A DNA stretch of 13,985 bases from an uncultured Eubacteriales bacterium (GTDB lineage: Bacteria; Bacillota; Clostridia; Oscillospirales; Oscillospiraceae), in assembly GCA_900321335.1 (NCBI GenBank), contig ONVR01000364.1, positions 1-13,985 of the forward strand. Reading direction: 5' to 3'. The notes beneath the pieces are model-generated. The model was not told the origin of the DNA. It saw only the letters and a list, made by a program, of their open reading frames with translations, and searched no databases. Position numbers and translations under genes: made by a program. Positions 6,200-13,147 of the stretch are shown piece after piece (positions within the stretch are counted from its first letter, which is position 1; each line of letters opens with the position of its first letter).

Positions 6200-7543
6200 T
6201 TGAAAAGACTCAACGGTGTACATGTGCCTCATAAGAAATACACGGCGATCATGACGCCGGTGCACTTGCCGACGCCTGATCTGGTGATTATTCCCATGTC
6301 CATGCACATCGGCGCGCCGGCAAAGCCCGTGATCAAAGCCGGTGACCACGTGAAGGCTGGTCAGCTGCTGGCGGAGGCCGTGGGGTTTGTTTCCTCGCCG
6401 GTGTACTCCAGCGTTTCCGGAACGGTCATCAAGCTCGACGAGATGCGCATGTCAAACGGACAGAAGGTCCCCGCGGTGATCATCGAGACGGATGATCTGC
6501 AGACGGTGGATGAGAATATCCATCCGCCGGTGATTGAAAGCAAAGAAGATTTTCTCAAAGCGGTCCGGGACAGCGGCGTGGTTGGCCTGGGCGGCGCCGG
6601 ATTTCCTGCTGCCGTAAAGCTGACGGTGAAGGAAGACGCCCGGGTGGACTACCTGCTGGTCAACGGTGCCGAGTGTGAGCCCTATATCACCTCGGACACC
6701 AGGACCATGCTGGATAACTCCGATCTGGTCATGCAGGCGGCGGAGCTTGTCAGGAAGTACCTGAATATTCCCAAGGTGGTCTTCGGCATCGAAGAGAACA
6801 AGCCCGAGTGCATTGAAGTTTTCCGCCGGCTGTGTGAGGAAAAGGAAAACATGTCCGTCTGTTCCATGCCCGCCCTGTACCCCCAGGGCGGCGAAAAGGT
6901 GCTGATCTACAACATCACCGGCCGGGAGGTCCCGGAAGGAAAGCTGCCTCTGGACGTGGGGTGCATCGTGATGAACTGCACCTCTCTGGCGGCCATTGCC
7001 AAATACGTCAATACGGGGATGCCCCTGATTGAAAAATGCGTGACGGTGGACGGCTCTGCAGTCAGATATCCCCAGAACGTCATTACCCCCATCGGGACCC
7101 CTGTCAAGGATCTGTTCACGTTTTGCGGCGGGTTCCGTTCCGAGGCGCGGAAAATGCTCTACGGCGGCCCTATGATGGGTATTGCCCTGTCCGATCCGGA
7201 TCTGCCCGTACTCAAGAGCACCAACGCCGTTCTCGCCTTTGACGAGAAGGACTCCATCCTGCCGGAGCCCACGGCCTGCATCCGGTGCGGCACCTGCGTC
7301 AGCCACTGTCCCATGCGTCTGGCGCCCCTGGAGATCGAGCGGGCGTTCCAGCTGAAAAAGCCGGAGATTTTGGAAAAGCAGAAGGTCAATCTCTGTATGG
7401 AGTGCGGCTGCTGCGCCTACGGATGTCCCGCCAAGCGGCCTCTGGTACAGGTGATGAAGCTGTCCAAGTCCATGCTCCGGGAGTATCAGAACCGCAAAAA
7501 GCAGGAACAGGAAAAACTTGCGGCCAAGGAGGCAGAGAAATGA
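6200..7543 (+). CDS. rnfC: RnfC, NADH-binding subunit of the Rnf complex
   Basis: This peripheral cytoplasmic subunit carries the NADH/FMN site of the Rnf ferredoxin:NAD+ oxidoreductase. From TTG at 6200 it has 447 residues. In order: GGVHPPHRK-like N-terminus (NGVHVPHKK), a lipoyl-like barrel (about residues 45-80, SVSGTVIKL), the Gly-rich nucleotide region GLGGAGFPAAVKL (nt 6586-6624), NGAECEPYITSD (nt 6661-6696), GGPMMG (nt 7162-7179), and two ferredoxin-type 4Fe-4S motifs, CIRCGTCVSHCP (nt 7279-7314) and CMECGCCAYGCP (nt 7396-7431). A Lys/Glu-rich tail follows. It is the first gene of a complete rnfCDGEAB operon with its own promoter. The stop overlaps the rnfD start (ATGA). Confidence 0.95.
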   Translation: MKRLNGVHVPHKKYTAIMTPVHLPTPDLVIIPMSMHIGAPAKPVIKAGDHVKAGQLLAEAVGFVSSPVYSSVSGTVIKLDEMRMSNGQKVPAVIIETDDLQTVDENIHPPVIESKEDFLKAVRDSGVVGLGGAGFPAAVKLTVKEDARVDYLLVNGAECEPYITSDTRTMLDNSDLVMQAAELVRKYLNIPKVVFGIEENKPECIEVFRRLCEEKENMSVCSMPALYPQGGEKVLIYNITGREVPEGKLPLDVGCIVMNCTSLAAIAKYVNTGMPLIEKCVTVDGSAVRYPQNVITPIGTPVKDLFTFCGGFRSEARKMLYGGPMMGIALSDPDLPVLKSTNAVLAFDEKDSILPEPTACIRCGTCVSHCPMRLAPLEIERAFQLKKPEILEKQKVNLCMECGCCAYGCPAKRPLVQVMKLSKSMLREYQNRKKQEQEKLAAKEAEK

Positions 7544-8457
7544 GCAATTATATCGTTTCCGCGTCCCCGCACATCCGGGACCGGGTCACCTCCCAGCGGA
7601 TCATGCTGGATGTGATTATTGCCCTGGTGCCGGCGCTGATCGCCGCCATCACCGTTTTCGGTCTGCGGGCGGCTCTGGTAGTTTTCGTGTGCGTCGCCAC
7701 CTGTGTGCTGGCGGAGTTTATCTGGCAGAAGCTTATGAAAAAAACCGTTTCGGTGGGTGATCTGACGGCTGTGGTGACAGGGATCCTGCTCGCCTATAAT
7801 CTGCCGGTGAACATTCCCCTGTGGCAGGCCATGGTGGGTGCCGTTGTTGCCATCATCGTTGTCAAGCAACTCTTTGGCGGCGTGGGCAAAAACTTTGCAA
7901 ATCCCGCGATTACGGCACGTATCGTCATGTTCCTGGCCTTTTCCGTGTCCATGACAAACTTTGTCTCCGTGGACGGCGTCTCCTCTGCTACGCCCCTGGC
8001 CCTGATCACTGCCGGGCGCATCGAGGAACTGCCCAGTCTTACCAATATGCTTCTGGGCGTCCGGGGCGGCTGCCTGGGTGAGACCAGTGTGATCGCCCTG
8101 GTGATCGGCGGGGTTTATCTGATCTGCCGCAAGGTGATCACCTGGCATACCCCCGTGGTGTACCTGGCAACCGTGTTCGTCTTTACGCTCCTTCTCGGTC
8201 AGCAGCCTGTCTATCAGGTGATGTCCGGGGGCCTGATGCTGGGCGCCATCTTCATGGCGACCGATTACGTCACCACGCCTTACACAGCCATCGGCAAGGT
8301 GATCTTCGGCCTGGGCGCAGGGATCCTCACGGTCATAATCCGGGTATACGGCAGCTATGCCGAGGGCGTATCCTATTCCATTTTGCTGATGAATATTCTG
8401 ACGCCTTACATCAACAGAATCCGCGTCAGGCTTCCGGTAGGAGGTGCAAGGGCATGA
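7540..8457 (+). CDS. rnfD: RnfD, membrane subunit with covalent FMN
   Basis: This integral membrane subunit of Rnf, homologous to NqrB, has 305 residues and about nine to ten hydrophobic helices. The covalent-flavin motif is SSATPL with Thr151 as the expected FMN-phosphoester site (E. coli-type enzymes have SGATPL). Other family marks are NYIVSASPHIR at the N-terminus, LLAYNLPVNIPLW (83-95), GGVGKNFANPA (113-123) and ATDYVTTP. The reading frame is open further upstream inside rnfC, but the ATG at 7540 is the true start: AAGGAGG lies 7 nt upstream, the family N-terminus begins there, and it overlaps the rnfC stop as ATGA. It ends in an ATGA overlap with rnfG. Confidence 0.95.
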   Translation: MSNYIVSASPHIRDRVTSQRIMLDVIIALVPALIAAITVFGLRAALVVFVCVATCVLAEFIWQKLMKKTVSVGDLTAVVTGILLAYNLPVNIPLWQAMVGAVVAIIVVKQLFGGVGKNFANPAITARIVMFLAFSVSMTNFVSVDGVSSATPLALITAGRIEELPSLTNMLLGVRGGCLGETSVIALVIGGVYLICRKVITWHTPVVYLATVFVFTLLLGQQPVYQVMSGGLMLGAIFMATDYVTTPYTAIGKVIFGLGAGILTVIIRVYGSYAEGVSYSILLMNILTPYINRIRVRLPVGGARA

Positions 8458-8987
8458 ATACGTCGGTCAAGAAAGATTTTGTGATGCCGATCCTGGTGCT
8501 TACGCTGATCTGCCTTGTGATCACCGCGATTTTGGCCGTCACCAACAACTATACCCAGCCCGTCATTGAGAAGGCTGCGGAGGAGCGGGCGGAGCAGGCC
8601 CGCAGCGAGATCATCCCCGATGCCGGCGGCTTTGAAAAGCTGACCCTCACCGGTCTGCCGGATTCCGTCAGGGAGGTCTACCGGGCCTCCAACGGCGCCG
8701 GGTACATCTTCATGCTGACGGTTACGGGTTACGGCGGTGACATGGATCTGATCTGCGGCATCGACAACGACGGCCGCATCATCGCCACCAAGACCCTCAA
8801 GCACAGTGAGACCAAGGGTATGGGCTCCAAGACCACGGAGGAGCCCTTCCGCAGTCAGTTTACAGGCAAGGACAGCTCCCTGGAGGGCGTGCAGGCCGTT
8901 TCCGGCGCCACGATCTCCTCCAAGGCTTACCTGGGCGCCATCGGCGACGCCTTTACCGCCTGGGAAATCGCAAAGGGGGTCGCGTAA
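8454..8987 (+). CDS. rnfG: RnfG, membrane-anchored subunit with covalent FMN
   Basis: The 177-residue Rnf subunit is homologous to NqrC. One N-terminal membrane anchor (about 9-30) is followed by an FMN-binding domain on the outer face of the membrane. The covalent-flavin motif SGATISS is at 150-156, with Thr153 as the attachment residue. HSETKGMGSK (117-126) is the usual partner motif. RnfG links the membrane flavin of RnfD to electron transfer across the membrane. The ATG at 8454 overlaps the rnfD stop, with AGGAGG 9 nt upstream. The length is normal for clostridial RnfG. One base separates its stop from the rnfE start. Confidence 0.94.
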   Translation: MNTSVKKDFVMPILVLTLICLVITAILAVTNNYTQPVIEKAAEERAEQARSEIIPDAGGFEKLTLTGLPDSVREVYRASNGAGYIFMLTVTGYGGDMDLICGIDNDGRIIATKTLKHSETKGMGSKTTEEPFRSQFTGKDSSLEGVQAVSGATISSKAYLGAIGDAFTAWEIAKGVA

Positions 8988-8988
8988 T

Positions 8989-9693
8989 ATGAAAAACAGC
9001 AAGCTGTCGATCCTGACAAAAGGCATCATCAAGGAAAACCCGGTGCTCGTTCTGGTGTTGGGCACATGTCCCACCCTGGCCGTCACCACACAGGCTTCCA
9101 ATGCCATCGGCATGGGCGTAGCCTTTACGCTGGTGCTGATCTGTTCCAATGTGGTGATCTCCCTGCTGCGCAACATCATCTCGGATAAGGTGCGCATTCC
9201 CTGTTATATCGTTCTCATCGCCGGCTTTGTAACGGTGGTGGAGATGGTCATGGAGGCCTTTGCCTATTCTTTGTATGAGTCACTGGGCATTTACCTGTCG
9301 CTGATCGTCGTCAACTGCATCATTCTGGGCCGGGCAGAGATGTTTGCCAACAAAAACCGCCCCTTCGACTCCTTCCTGGACGCCGTTGGGATGGGCATAG
9401 GCTTTACCCTGACGCTGCTGGCCATGGCCTCCATCCGGGAGATCTTCGGCAGCGGCACCTGGTTCGGCATGCCCGTTCCCGTCCTGGCGGACAACAACAT
9501 CTCCATTATGACCATGGCCCCCGGAGGTTTCTTCGTGTTTGCCTGCCTGATCGCCCTTGTCAACAAGATCTCCAAGGGCAAGGCCATCAAGAAAAAGGAG
9601 TTCGGCTGTGCCGGCTGTCCTTCCGCCGCCGCCTGCGGCAAAGCGGGCTGTGACGGTGCCTGCGCCGAAGTGGGAGAGGAGGCTGCGAAATGA
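8989..9693 (+). CDS. rnfE: RnfE, integral membrane Fe-S subunit with a Cys-rich C-terminal tail
   Basis: The 234-residue protein is an Rnf membrane subunit homologous to NqrD, with six predicted helices. With RnfA it forms the intramembrane site that holds a [2Fe-2S] cluster; Cys27 (LGTCPTLAV) and Cys110 (VVNCIILGR) are the expected ligands. The start is the ATG at 8989, one base after the rnfG stop; the frame is open further upstream, but the family N-terminus (KGIIKENPVLV) begins here. After the last helix (to about 193) comes a basic stretch, KGKAIKKKEFG, and then a Cys-rich tail with cysteines at 207, 210, 216, 221 and 225. Proteobacterial RnfE lacks this as far as I recall. The tail would lie at the membrane surface; metal or cluster binding is inferred. 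It ends in an ATGA overlap with rnfA. Confidence 0.93.
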   Translation: MKNSKLSILTKGIIKENPVLVLVLGTCPTLAVTTQASNAIGMGVAFTLVLICSNVVISLLRNIISDKVRIPCYIVLIAGFVTVVEMVMEAFAYSLYESLGIYLSLIVVNCIILGRAEMFANKNRPFDSFLDAVGMGIGFTLTLLAMASIREIFGSGTWFGMPVPVLADNNISIMTMAPGGFFVFACLIALVNKISKGKAIKKKEFGCAGCPSAAACGKAGCDGACAEVGEEAAK

Positions 9694-10286
9694 GTTTCAA
9701 ATCCCTCATCATCATCGTTATGAGCGGCATACTGGTCAACAACTACACCCTGCGGCAGTTTTTGGGCATCTGTCCTTTCCTGGGCGTCTCCAAGGAGCTG
9801 AAAAACGCAACGGGTATGAGTATCGCCGTCATCTTTGTCATGCTTCTGGCTACGGCGGTGACCTGGCCCATTCAGACCCATCTGCTGACCCCCAATGGCA
9901 TGGGCTATCTTCAGACGGTGGTCTTCATCCTCGTGATCGCCGCCCTTGTTCAGCTGGTGGAGACAATCATCAAAAAGTATATGCCGCCCCTTTATAACGC
10001 CCTTGGCGTATACCTGCCGCTTATCACCACCAACTGCGCCGTTCTTGGCGTGACCATCGCCAACATCGATAAGCAGTACACCTTTGTTCAGGCGCTCTTC
10101 AACGCATTTGGCTCCGGTGTAGGCTTTATGCTCGCCATGGTGCTGTTCTCCGGGGTCCGGGGACAGACGGAGAGTAGCGAGCCCCCCGAGTCCTTCAAGG
10201 GCCTTCCCATCACCCTGGTTTCCGCCGCCATTTTGTCCCTGTCCTTCTTTGGGTTCAACGGCGTTGTGGAAAACCTGTTCCGTTAA
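9690..10286 (+). CDS. rnfA: RnfA, integral membrane Fe-S subunit
   Basis: The 198-residue protein with six predicted membrane helices is homologous to NqrE. Landmarks are NNYTLRQFLGICPFLGVS (17-34), with Cys28, and LPLITTNCAVLGV (109-121), with Cys116. These are the pseudo-symmetric counterparts of the RnfE cysteines, and the pair holds the [2Fe-2S] centre within the membrane. The start overlaps the rnfE stop as ATGA, with AGGAGG 7 nt upstream. Length and motifs are typical, with no oddities. A 12-nt gap carrying AAGGAGG separates it from rnfB. Confidence 0.95.
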   Translation: MSFKSLIIIVMSGILVNNYTLRQFLGICPFLGVSKELKNATGMSIAVIFVMLLATAVTWPIQTHLLTPNGMGYLQTVVFILVIAALVQLVETIIKKYMPPLYNALGVYLPLITTNCAVLGVTIANIDKQYTFVQALFNAFGSGVGFMLAMVLFSGVRGQTESSEPPESFKGLPITLVSAAILSLSFFGFNGVVENLFR

Positions 10287-10298
10287 GGAGGCGAGAAG

Positions 10299-11129
10299 AT
10301 GAGTACCATTGTTCTTGCTGTTGTTGCCGTCACCGTGATCGGCCTGATCTGCGCTGTGATCCTGGCCATTGCCTCCAAGGTTATGGCGGTGCCTGTCAAC
10401 GAGACCTACGCCAAAGTCCGGGAGTGCCTGCCCGGCGCCAACTGCGGCGCCTGCGGCTATGCCGGCTGTGACGGGTATGCCGACGCTCTGGCAAACGGCA
10501 TGACGGACCAGGTCAACCTCTGCGTTCCCGGCGGCAACAGCGTCGCCCGGCAGGTGGGGGCCGTCCTTGGTGTGGATGCCGGAGAGGTCACGCCCAAAGT
10601 GGCTGTGATCCACTGCGGCGGCAACTGTGACTCCACCGGTCTGCGCACAGATTACCAGGGCATCCACAGCTGCGCCGCCGCCATGCTCATGTACGGCGGC
10701 AACGGAAACTGCGTGTTTGGCTGCATCGGCTACGGGGACTGCATGAGCGTATGTCCCCAGAACGCCATCTGTATTGAGCGGGGCATCGCCCATGTGGATC
10801 CCCGTGCCTGTGAGGGCTGCGGCCAATGCGCCAAAAAGTGTCCCAAAAACCTGATCACCATCGAAAACCGAACCGTCAAGACCCTGGTTACCTGCCACAA
10901 CCAGGATAAGGGTGCCCTGACCCGAAAGGTCTGCTCCCACGGCTGTATTGGCTGCTACAAGTGCGTGAAGGCATGTCCGGAGCAGGCCATCACCGTAGAA
11001 AACTTCCTGGCGCGCATCGACTATTCCAAGTGCAGAAACTGCGGCGAGTGCGCCAAGGTCTGTACCACGGGCTGCATCGTCCTGTCCGACTTCGGCCCGG
11101 CGCCGGTTATGGAAGTGGCGGCCGATTAA
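10299..11129 (+). CDS. rnfB: RnfB, poly-ferredoxin electron-input subunit
   Basis: RnfB accepts electrons from reduced ferredoxin and passes them into the complex. The 276-residue protein has one N-terminal membrane anchor (about 4-27) and a cytoplasmic Fe-S domain with 29 cysteines in all. Cluster motifs in order: C43-x5-C49-x2-C52-x4-C57 (RECLPGANCGACGYAGCDGY), C138-x3-C142-x5-C148-x3-C152-P, and ferredoxin motifs C171/174/177/181-P, C216/219/222/226-P and C245/248/251/255. Extra cysteines include 75, 106, 110, 125, 158, 199, 212 and 259. This is the long clostridial form, much longer than the roughly 190-residue proteobacterial one. It is the last gene of the operon; AAGGAGG lies 7 nt before the ATG, and a terminator follows the stop by about a dozen bases. 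Confidence 0.95.
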   Translation: MSTIVLAVVAVTVIGLICAVILAIASKVMAVPVNETYAKVRECLPGANCGACGYAGCDGYADALANGMTDQVNLCVPGGNSVARQVGAVLGVDAGEVTPKVAVIHCGGNCDSTGLRTDYQGIHSCAAAMLMYGGNGNCVFGCIGYGDCMSVCPQNAICIERGIAHVDPRACEGCGQCAKKCPKNLITIENRTVKTLVTCHNQDKGALTRKVCSHGCIGCYKCVKACPEQAITVENFLARIDYSKCRNCGECAKVCTTGCIVLSDFGPAPVMEVAAD

Positions 11130-11141
11130 ATTGAAAAAAAG

Positions 11142-11171
11142 CAAGGGCTGCGTGTTCTCACTCAGCCCTTG
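11142..11171. terminator. Terminator of the rnf operon, overlapping the 3' end of comF
   Basis: CAAGGGCTG (11142-11150) pairs perfectly with CAGCCCTTG (11163-11171) around a 12-nt loop. On the + strand a T-rich run, TTCTTTTTC, follows; on the - strand a seven-A run on the + strand gives a T tail. It therefore works in both directions. The right arm lies within the last codons of the convergent comF gene. Confidence 0.8.
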
Positions 11172-11818
11172 TTCTTTTTCTCACCAGCCTTGGCGATGGC
11201 AGCGCAGACCACGCCGGAAGCCCCTGCGCGCAAAAGTGCCTCGCAGCAGACCGATAGCGTCGCGCCGGTTGTGATAATGTCGTCGATGAGCAGCACGCGT
11301 TTGCCGGTAACGTCGCTTTTGCGGGAAAAGCCGTAGACGTTTTCCACGTTTTCCCGTCTGCTCTTTTCATCGGCCATGGTAAACTGTGGCGCGATGTTTT
11401 TTTGCTTGACCAGGGTCGGACAGCAGGGGAGGGCCAGTGCCTTGGCGACCTGCTCTGCCAGGAGCTGTGCCTGATCGTAACCGCGTCTGCGCTTTCGGAA
11501 GCGGTTTACCGGGACCCACGTCACCAGATCCACCCCGTGGCGCAGTTGCTGGCGCAGGCAGTCGGCAATCAGGTCCCCAAAGGGTTCGGCCAGAAACGAC
11601 TGTCCGGAAAACTTGAAACGATGGATTGCCTCCGTCACCGGTTTCCGGTACCGGAGGGGCGCGTAAACGGCGTCGGCATAGCTCACGCCCTCCACAAAAG
11701 CGTCCCGGTAGGGGAGCGTCCCCCGGCAGGAAAAACAGATGTGTTCCCCTTCTGTGATCCGCTGACAGAACATGCACTTTTGGGGAAACAGAAGATTGAT
11801 GATCTTTTTCAGCAGCAT
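11162..11818 (-). CDS. comF: ComF family phosphoribosyltransferase-like protein with zinc finger
   Basis: From ATG at 11818 the protein has 218 residues. It begins with a four-Cys zinc finger (C15, C18, C28, C31: KCMFCQRITEGEHICFSC) and continues as a type I phosphoribosyltransferase fold. The PRPP-binding signature VLLIDDIITTGAT is at 175-187, and the RGYDQAQLLA region is at 112-121. Members are called ComFC/GntX; ComFC is needed for natural DNA uptake in Bacillus, but many non-competent bacteria keep the gene, so the role here is open. Longer starts exist (ATG 11851, TTG 11857) but lack a ribosome-binding site, while GGGGTG lies about 7 nt before 11818. The gene follows purD by 53 nt, across a terminator-like hairpin. 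Confidence 0.88.
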   Translation of the reverse strand: MLLKKIINLLFPQKCMFCQRITEGEHICFSCRGTLPYRDAFVEGVSYADAVYAPLRYRKPVTEAIHRFKFSGQSFLAEPFGDLIADCLRQQLRHGVDLVTWVPVNRFRKRRRGYDQAQLLAEQVAKALALPCCPTLVKQKNIAPQFTMADEKSRRENVENVYGFSRKSDVTGKRVLLIDDIITTGATLSVCCEALLRAGASGVVCAAIAKAGEKKNKG

Positions 11819-11826
11819 AAAAAACA

Positions 11827-11862
11827 CCCCATTGAGTATAGCACAGGCCATAGGCAATGGGG
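11827..11862 (-). other. Terminator-like hairpin between purD and comF, overlapping the comF ribosome-binding site
   Basis: CCCCATTG and CAATGGGG form a perfect 8-bp stem with a 20-nt loop. On the - strand it is followed by TGTTTTTT and then the comF ATG. It could end transcription after purD. The GGGG of the second arm is also part of the likely comF ribosome-binding site, so the fold would mask it. The loop is long for a strong terminator. Confidence 0.5.
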
Positions 11863-11871
11863 AGTCTTTTT

Positions 11872-13128
11872 TTACTTTTTACCGATGTCCGTTCTGTAAT
11901 GAGCGTCCGTAAAGTCAATGCAGCTTACGCCCGCATAGGCCCGGGCGATGGCAGCCGGCAAATCACTGCCCAGGGCAGTCACACCCAGCACACGGCCGCC
12001 GTTGGTGAGGATCTTTCCATCCCCGGCGCGCTTCGTCCCGGCGTGATAGACGATGATGTCCTCCGGGACCCGGTCAAGACCGGTGATCTCGTATCCCTTT
12101 TTGTATGCCGTGGGATACCCGCCGCTGGCCATTACCACGCAGCAGGCGGCGCCGCTCTTCCAGCGGATGTCCACCGTGTCCAGTTTCTCGTCCACGACCG
12201 CCTCGAAGATATCCAGCAGATCGGTTTCCAGCATGGACAGGATGGGCTGTGTTTCCGGATCGCCGAACCGGGCGTTGTACTCCACTACCCTGGGACCGTC
12301 CGGGGTGAGCATCAGGCCGAAGTAGATCACGCCCTTGAAGGGACGACCCTCTTTGTTCATAGCCGCAATGGTGGGCCGGAAGATGGTCTCCATACAGGTC
12401 TGCGCGATCTCAGGCGTATACTTTGGGCTGGGGCAGAAAGCGCCCATGCCGCCTGTGTTGGGGCCTTTGTCGTCGTTGTAGGCGCGCTTGTGATCCTGAG
12501 AGGAGAGCATGGGCACGATGGTCTTGCCGTCGGTAAAAGCCAGCACCGTCACTTCCGGGCCGGTCATGCACTCCTCAATGACCACCCGTGACCCGCTGTC
12601 ACCGAATTTCTTATCCTGCATCATGGACTTGACGGCGTCCACCGCCATGTCCACGTCCGTCGCCACCACAACGCCCTTGCCCAGCGCCAGACCGTCCGCC
12701 TTGACCACGATCGGGGCGCCTTCAGCGCGAATATAGGCAATGGCCTGGTCCATATCGGTAAAGACACGGTATTTCGCTGTGGGAATGCCGTATTTCTCCA
12801 TGAGACCTTTGGAAAAGACCTTGCTGCTCTCGATAATGGCTGCGTTTGCCCGGGGCCCGAAGGCCCGGATCCCGGCGGCCTCCATAGCATCCACCATGCC
12901 GAGTGCCAGAGGATCATCCGGCGCCACCATGACAAAGTCGATGGGATTGGCCTTTACAAATGCCACCATGGCCGCAATGTCTGTGGCCTGAATGTCAACA
13001 CAGGTGGCGATTTGCGCGATGCCGGCGTTGCCGGGGGCGCAGTAGAGCTGATCTACCCGGGGCGAGCGTTTCAAAGCGGCACAGATGGCGTGTTCCCGTC
13101 CGCCGCCGCCGACTACAAGTACATTCAT
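11872..13128 (-). CDS. purD: PurD, phosphoribosylamine-glycine ligase (GAR synthetase)
   Basis: This cytoplasmic ATP-grasp enzyme joins glycine to 5-phosphoribosylamine with ATP, the second step of de novo purine synthesis. Its 418 residues are normal for the family. Landmarks are the N-terminal MNVLVVGGGGREHAI (GAR/substrate-binding loop), the ATP-grasp VVKADGLALGKGV, SSQDHKRAYNDDKGPNTGG, GGMGAFCPSPKY and VEYNARFGDPETQ (metal- and ATP-binding core). The ATG has GGGAGGT about 6 nt upstream. It follows the AICAR transformylase gene by 19 bp, as in the purHD end of many Firmicutes pur operons, so the two are surely co-transcribed. No truncation or missing residue is seen. Confidence 0.96.
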   Translation of the reverse strand: MNVLVVGGGGREHAICAALKRSPRVDQLYCAPGNAGIAQIATCVDIQATDIAAMVAFVKANPIDFVMVAPDDPLALGMVDAMEAAGIRAFGPRANAAIIESSKVFSKGLMEKYGIPTAKYRVFTDMDQAIAYIRAEGAPIVVKADGLALGKGVVVATDVDMAVDAVKSMMQDKKFGDSGSRVVIEECMTGPEVTVLAFTDGKTIVPMLSSQDHKRAYNDDKGPNTGGMGAFCPSPKYTPEIAQTCMETIFRPTIAAMNKEGRPFKGVIYFGLMLTPDGPRVVEYNARFGDPETQPILSMLETDLLDIFEAVVDEKLDTVDIRWKSGAACCVVMASGGYPTAYKKGYEITGLDRVPEDIIVYHAGTKRAGDGKILTNGGRVLGVTALGSDLPAAIARAYAGVSCIDFTDAHYRTDIGKK

Positions 13129-13147
13129 AGAGTAACCTCCCGCTTTT

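Noticed and set aside
4044..7306. Open frames opposite ymfH/ymfF (4044-4730 and 4639-5313, + strand) and rnfC (6452-7306, - strand)
   Set aside because: Composition is His/Gln/Arg-rich without motifs, they lack convincing ribosome-binding sites, and they are fully covered by real genes on the other strand.
9291..11144. A 617-codon open frame on the - strand
   Set aside because: It is antisense to rnfE, rnfA and rnfB, whose motifs are unmistakable. Its product is a His/Gly/Ala-rich string without domain structure. Long antisense frames are expected in GC-rich coding DNA with biased third positions.
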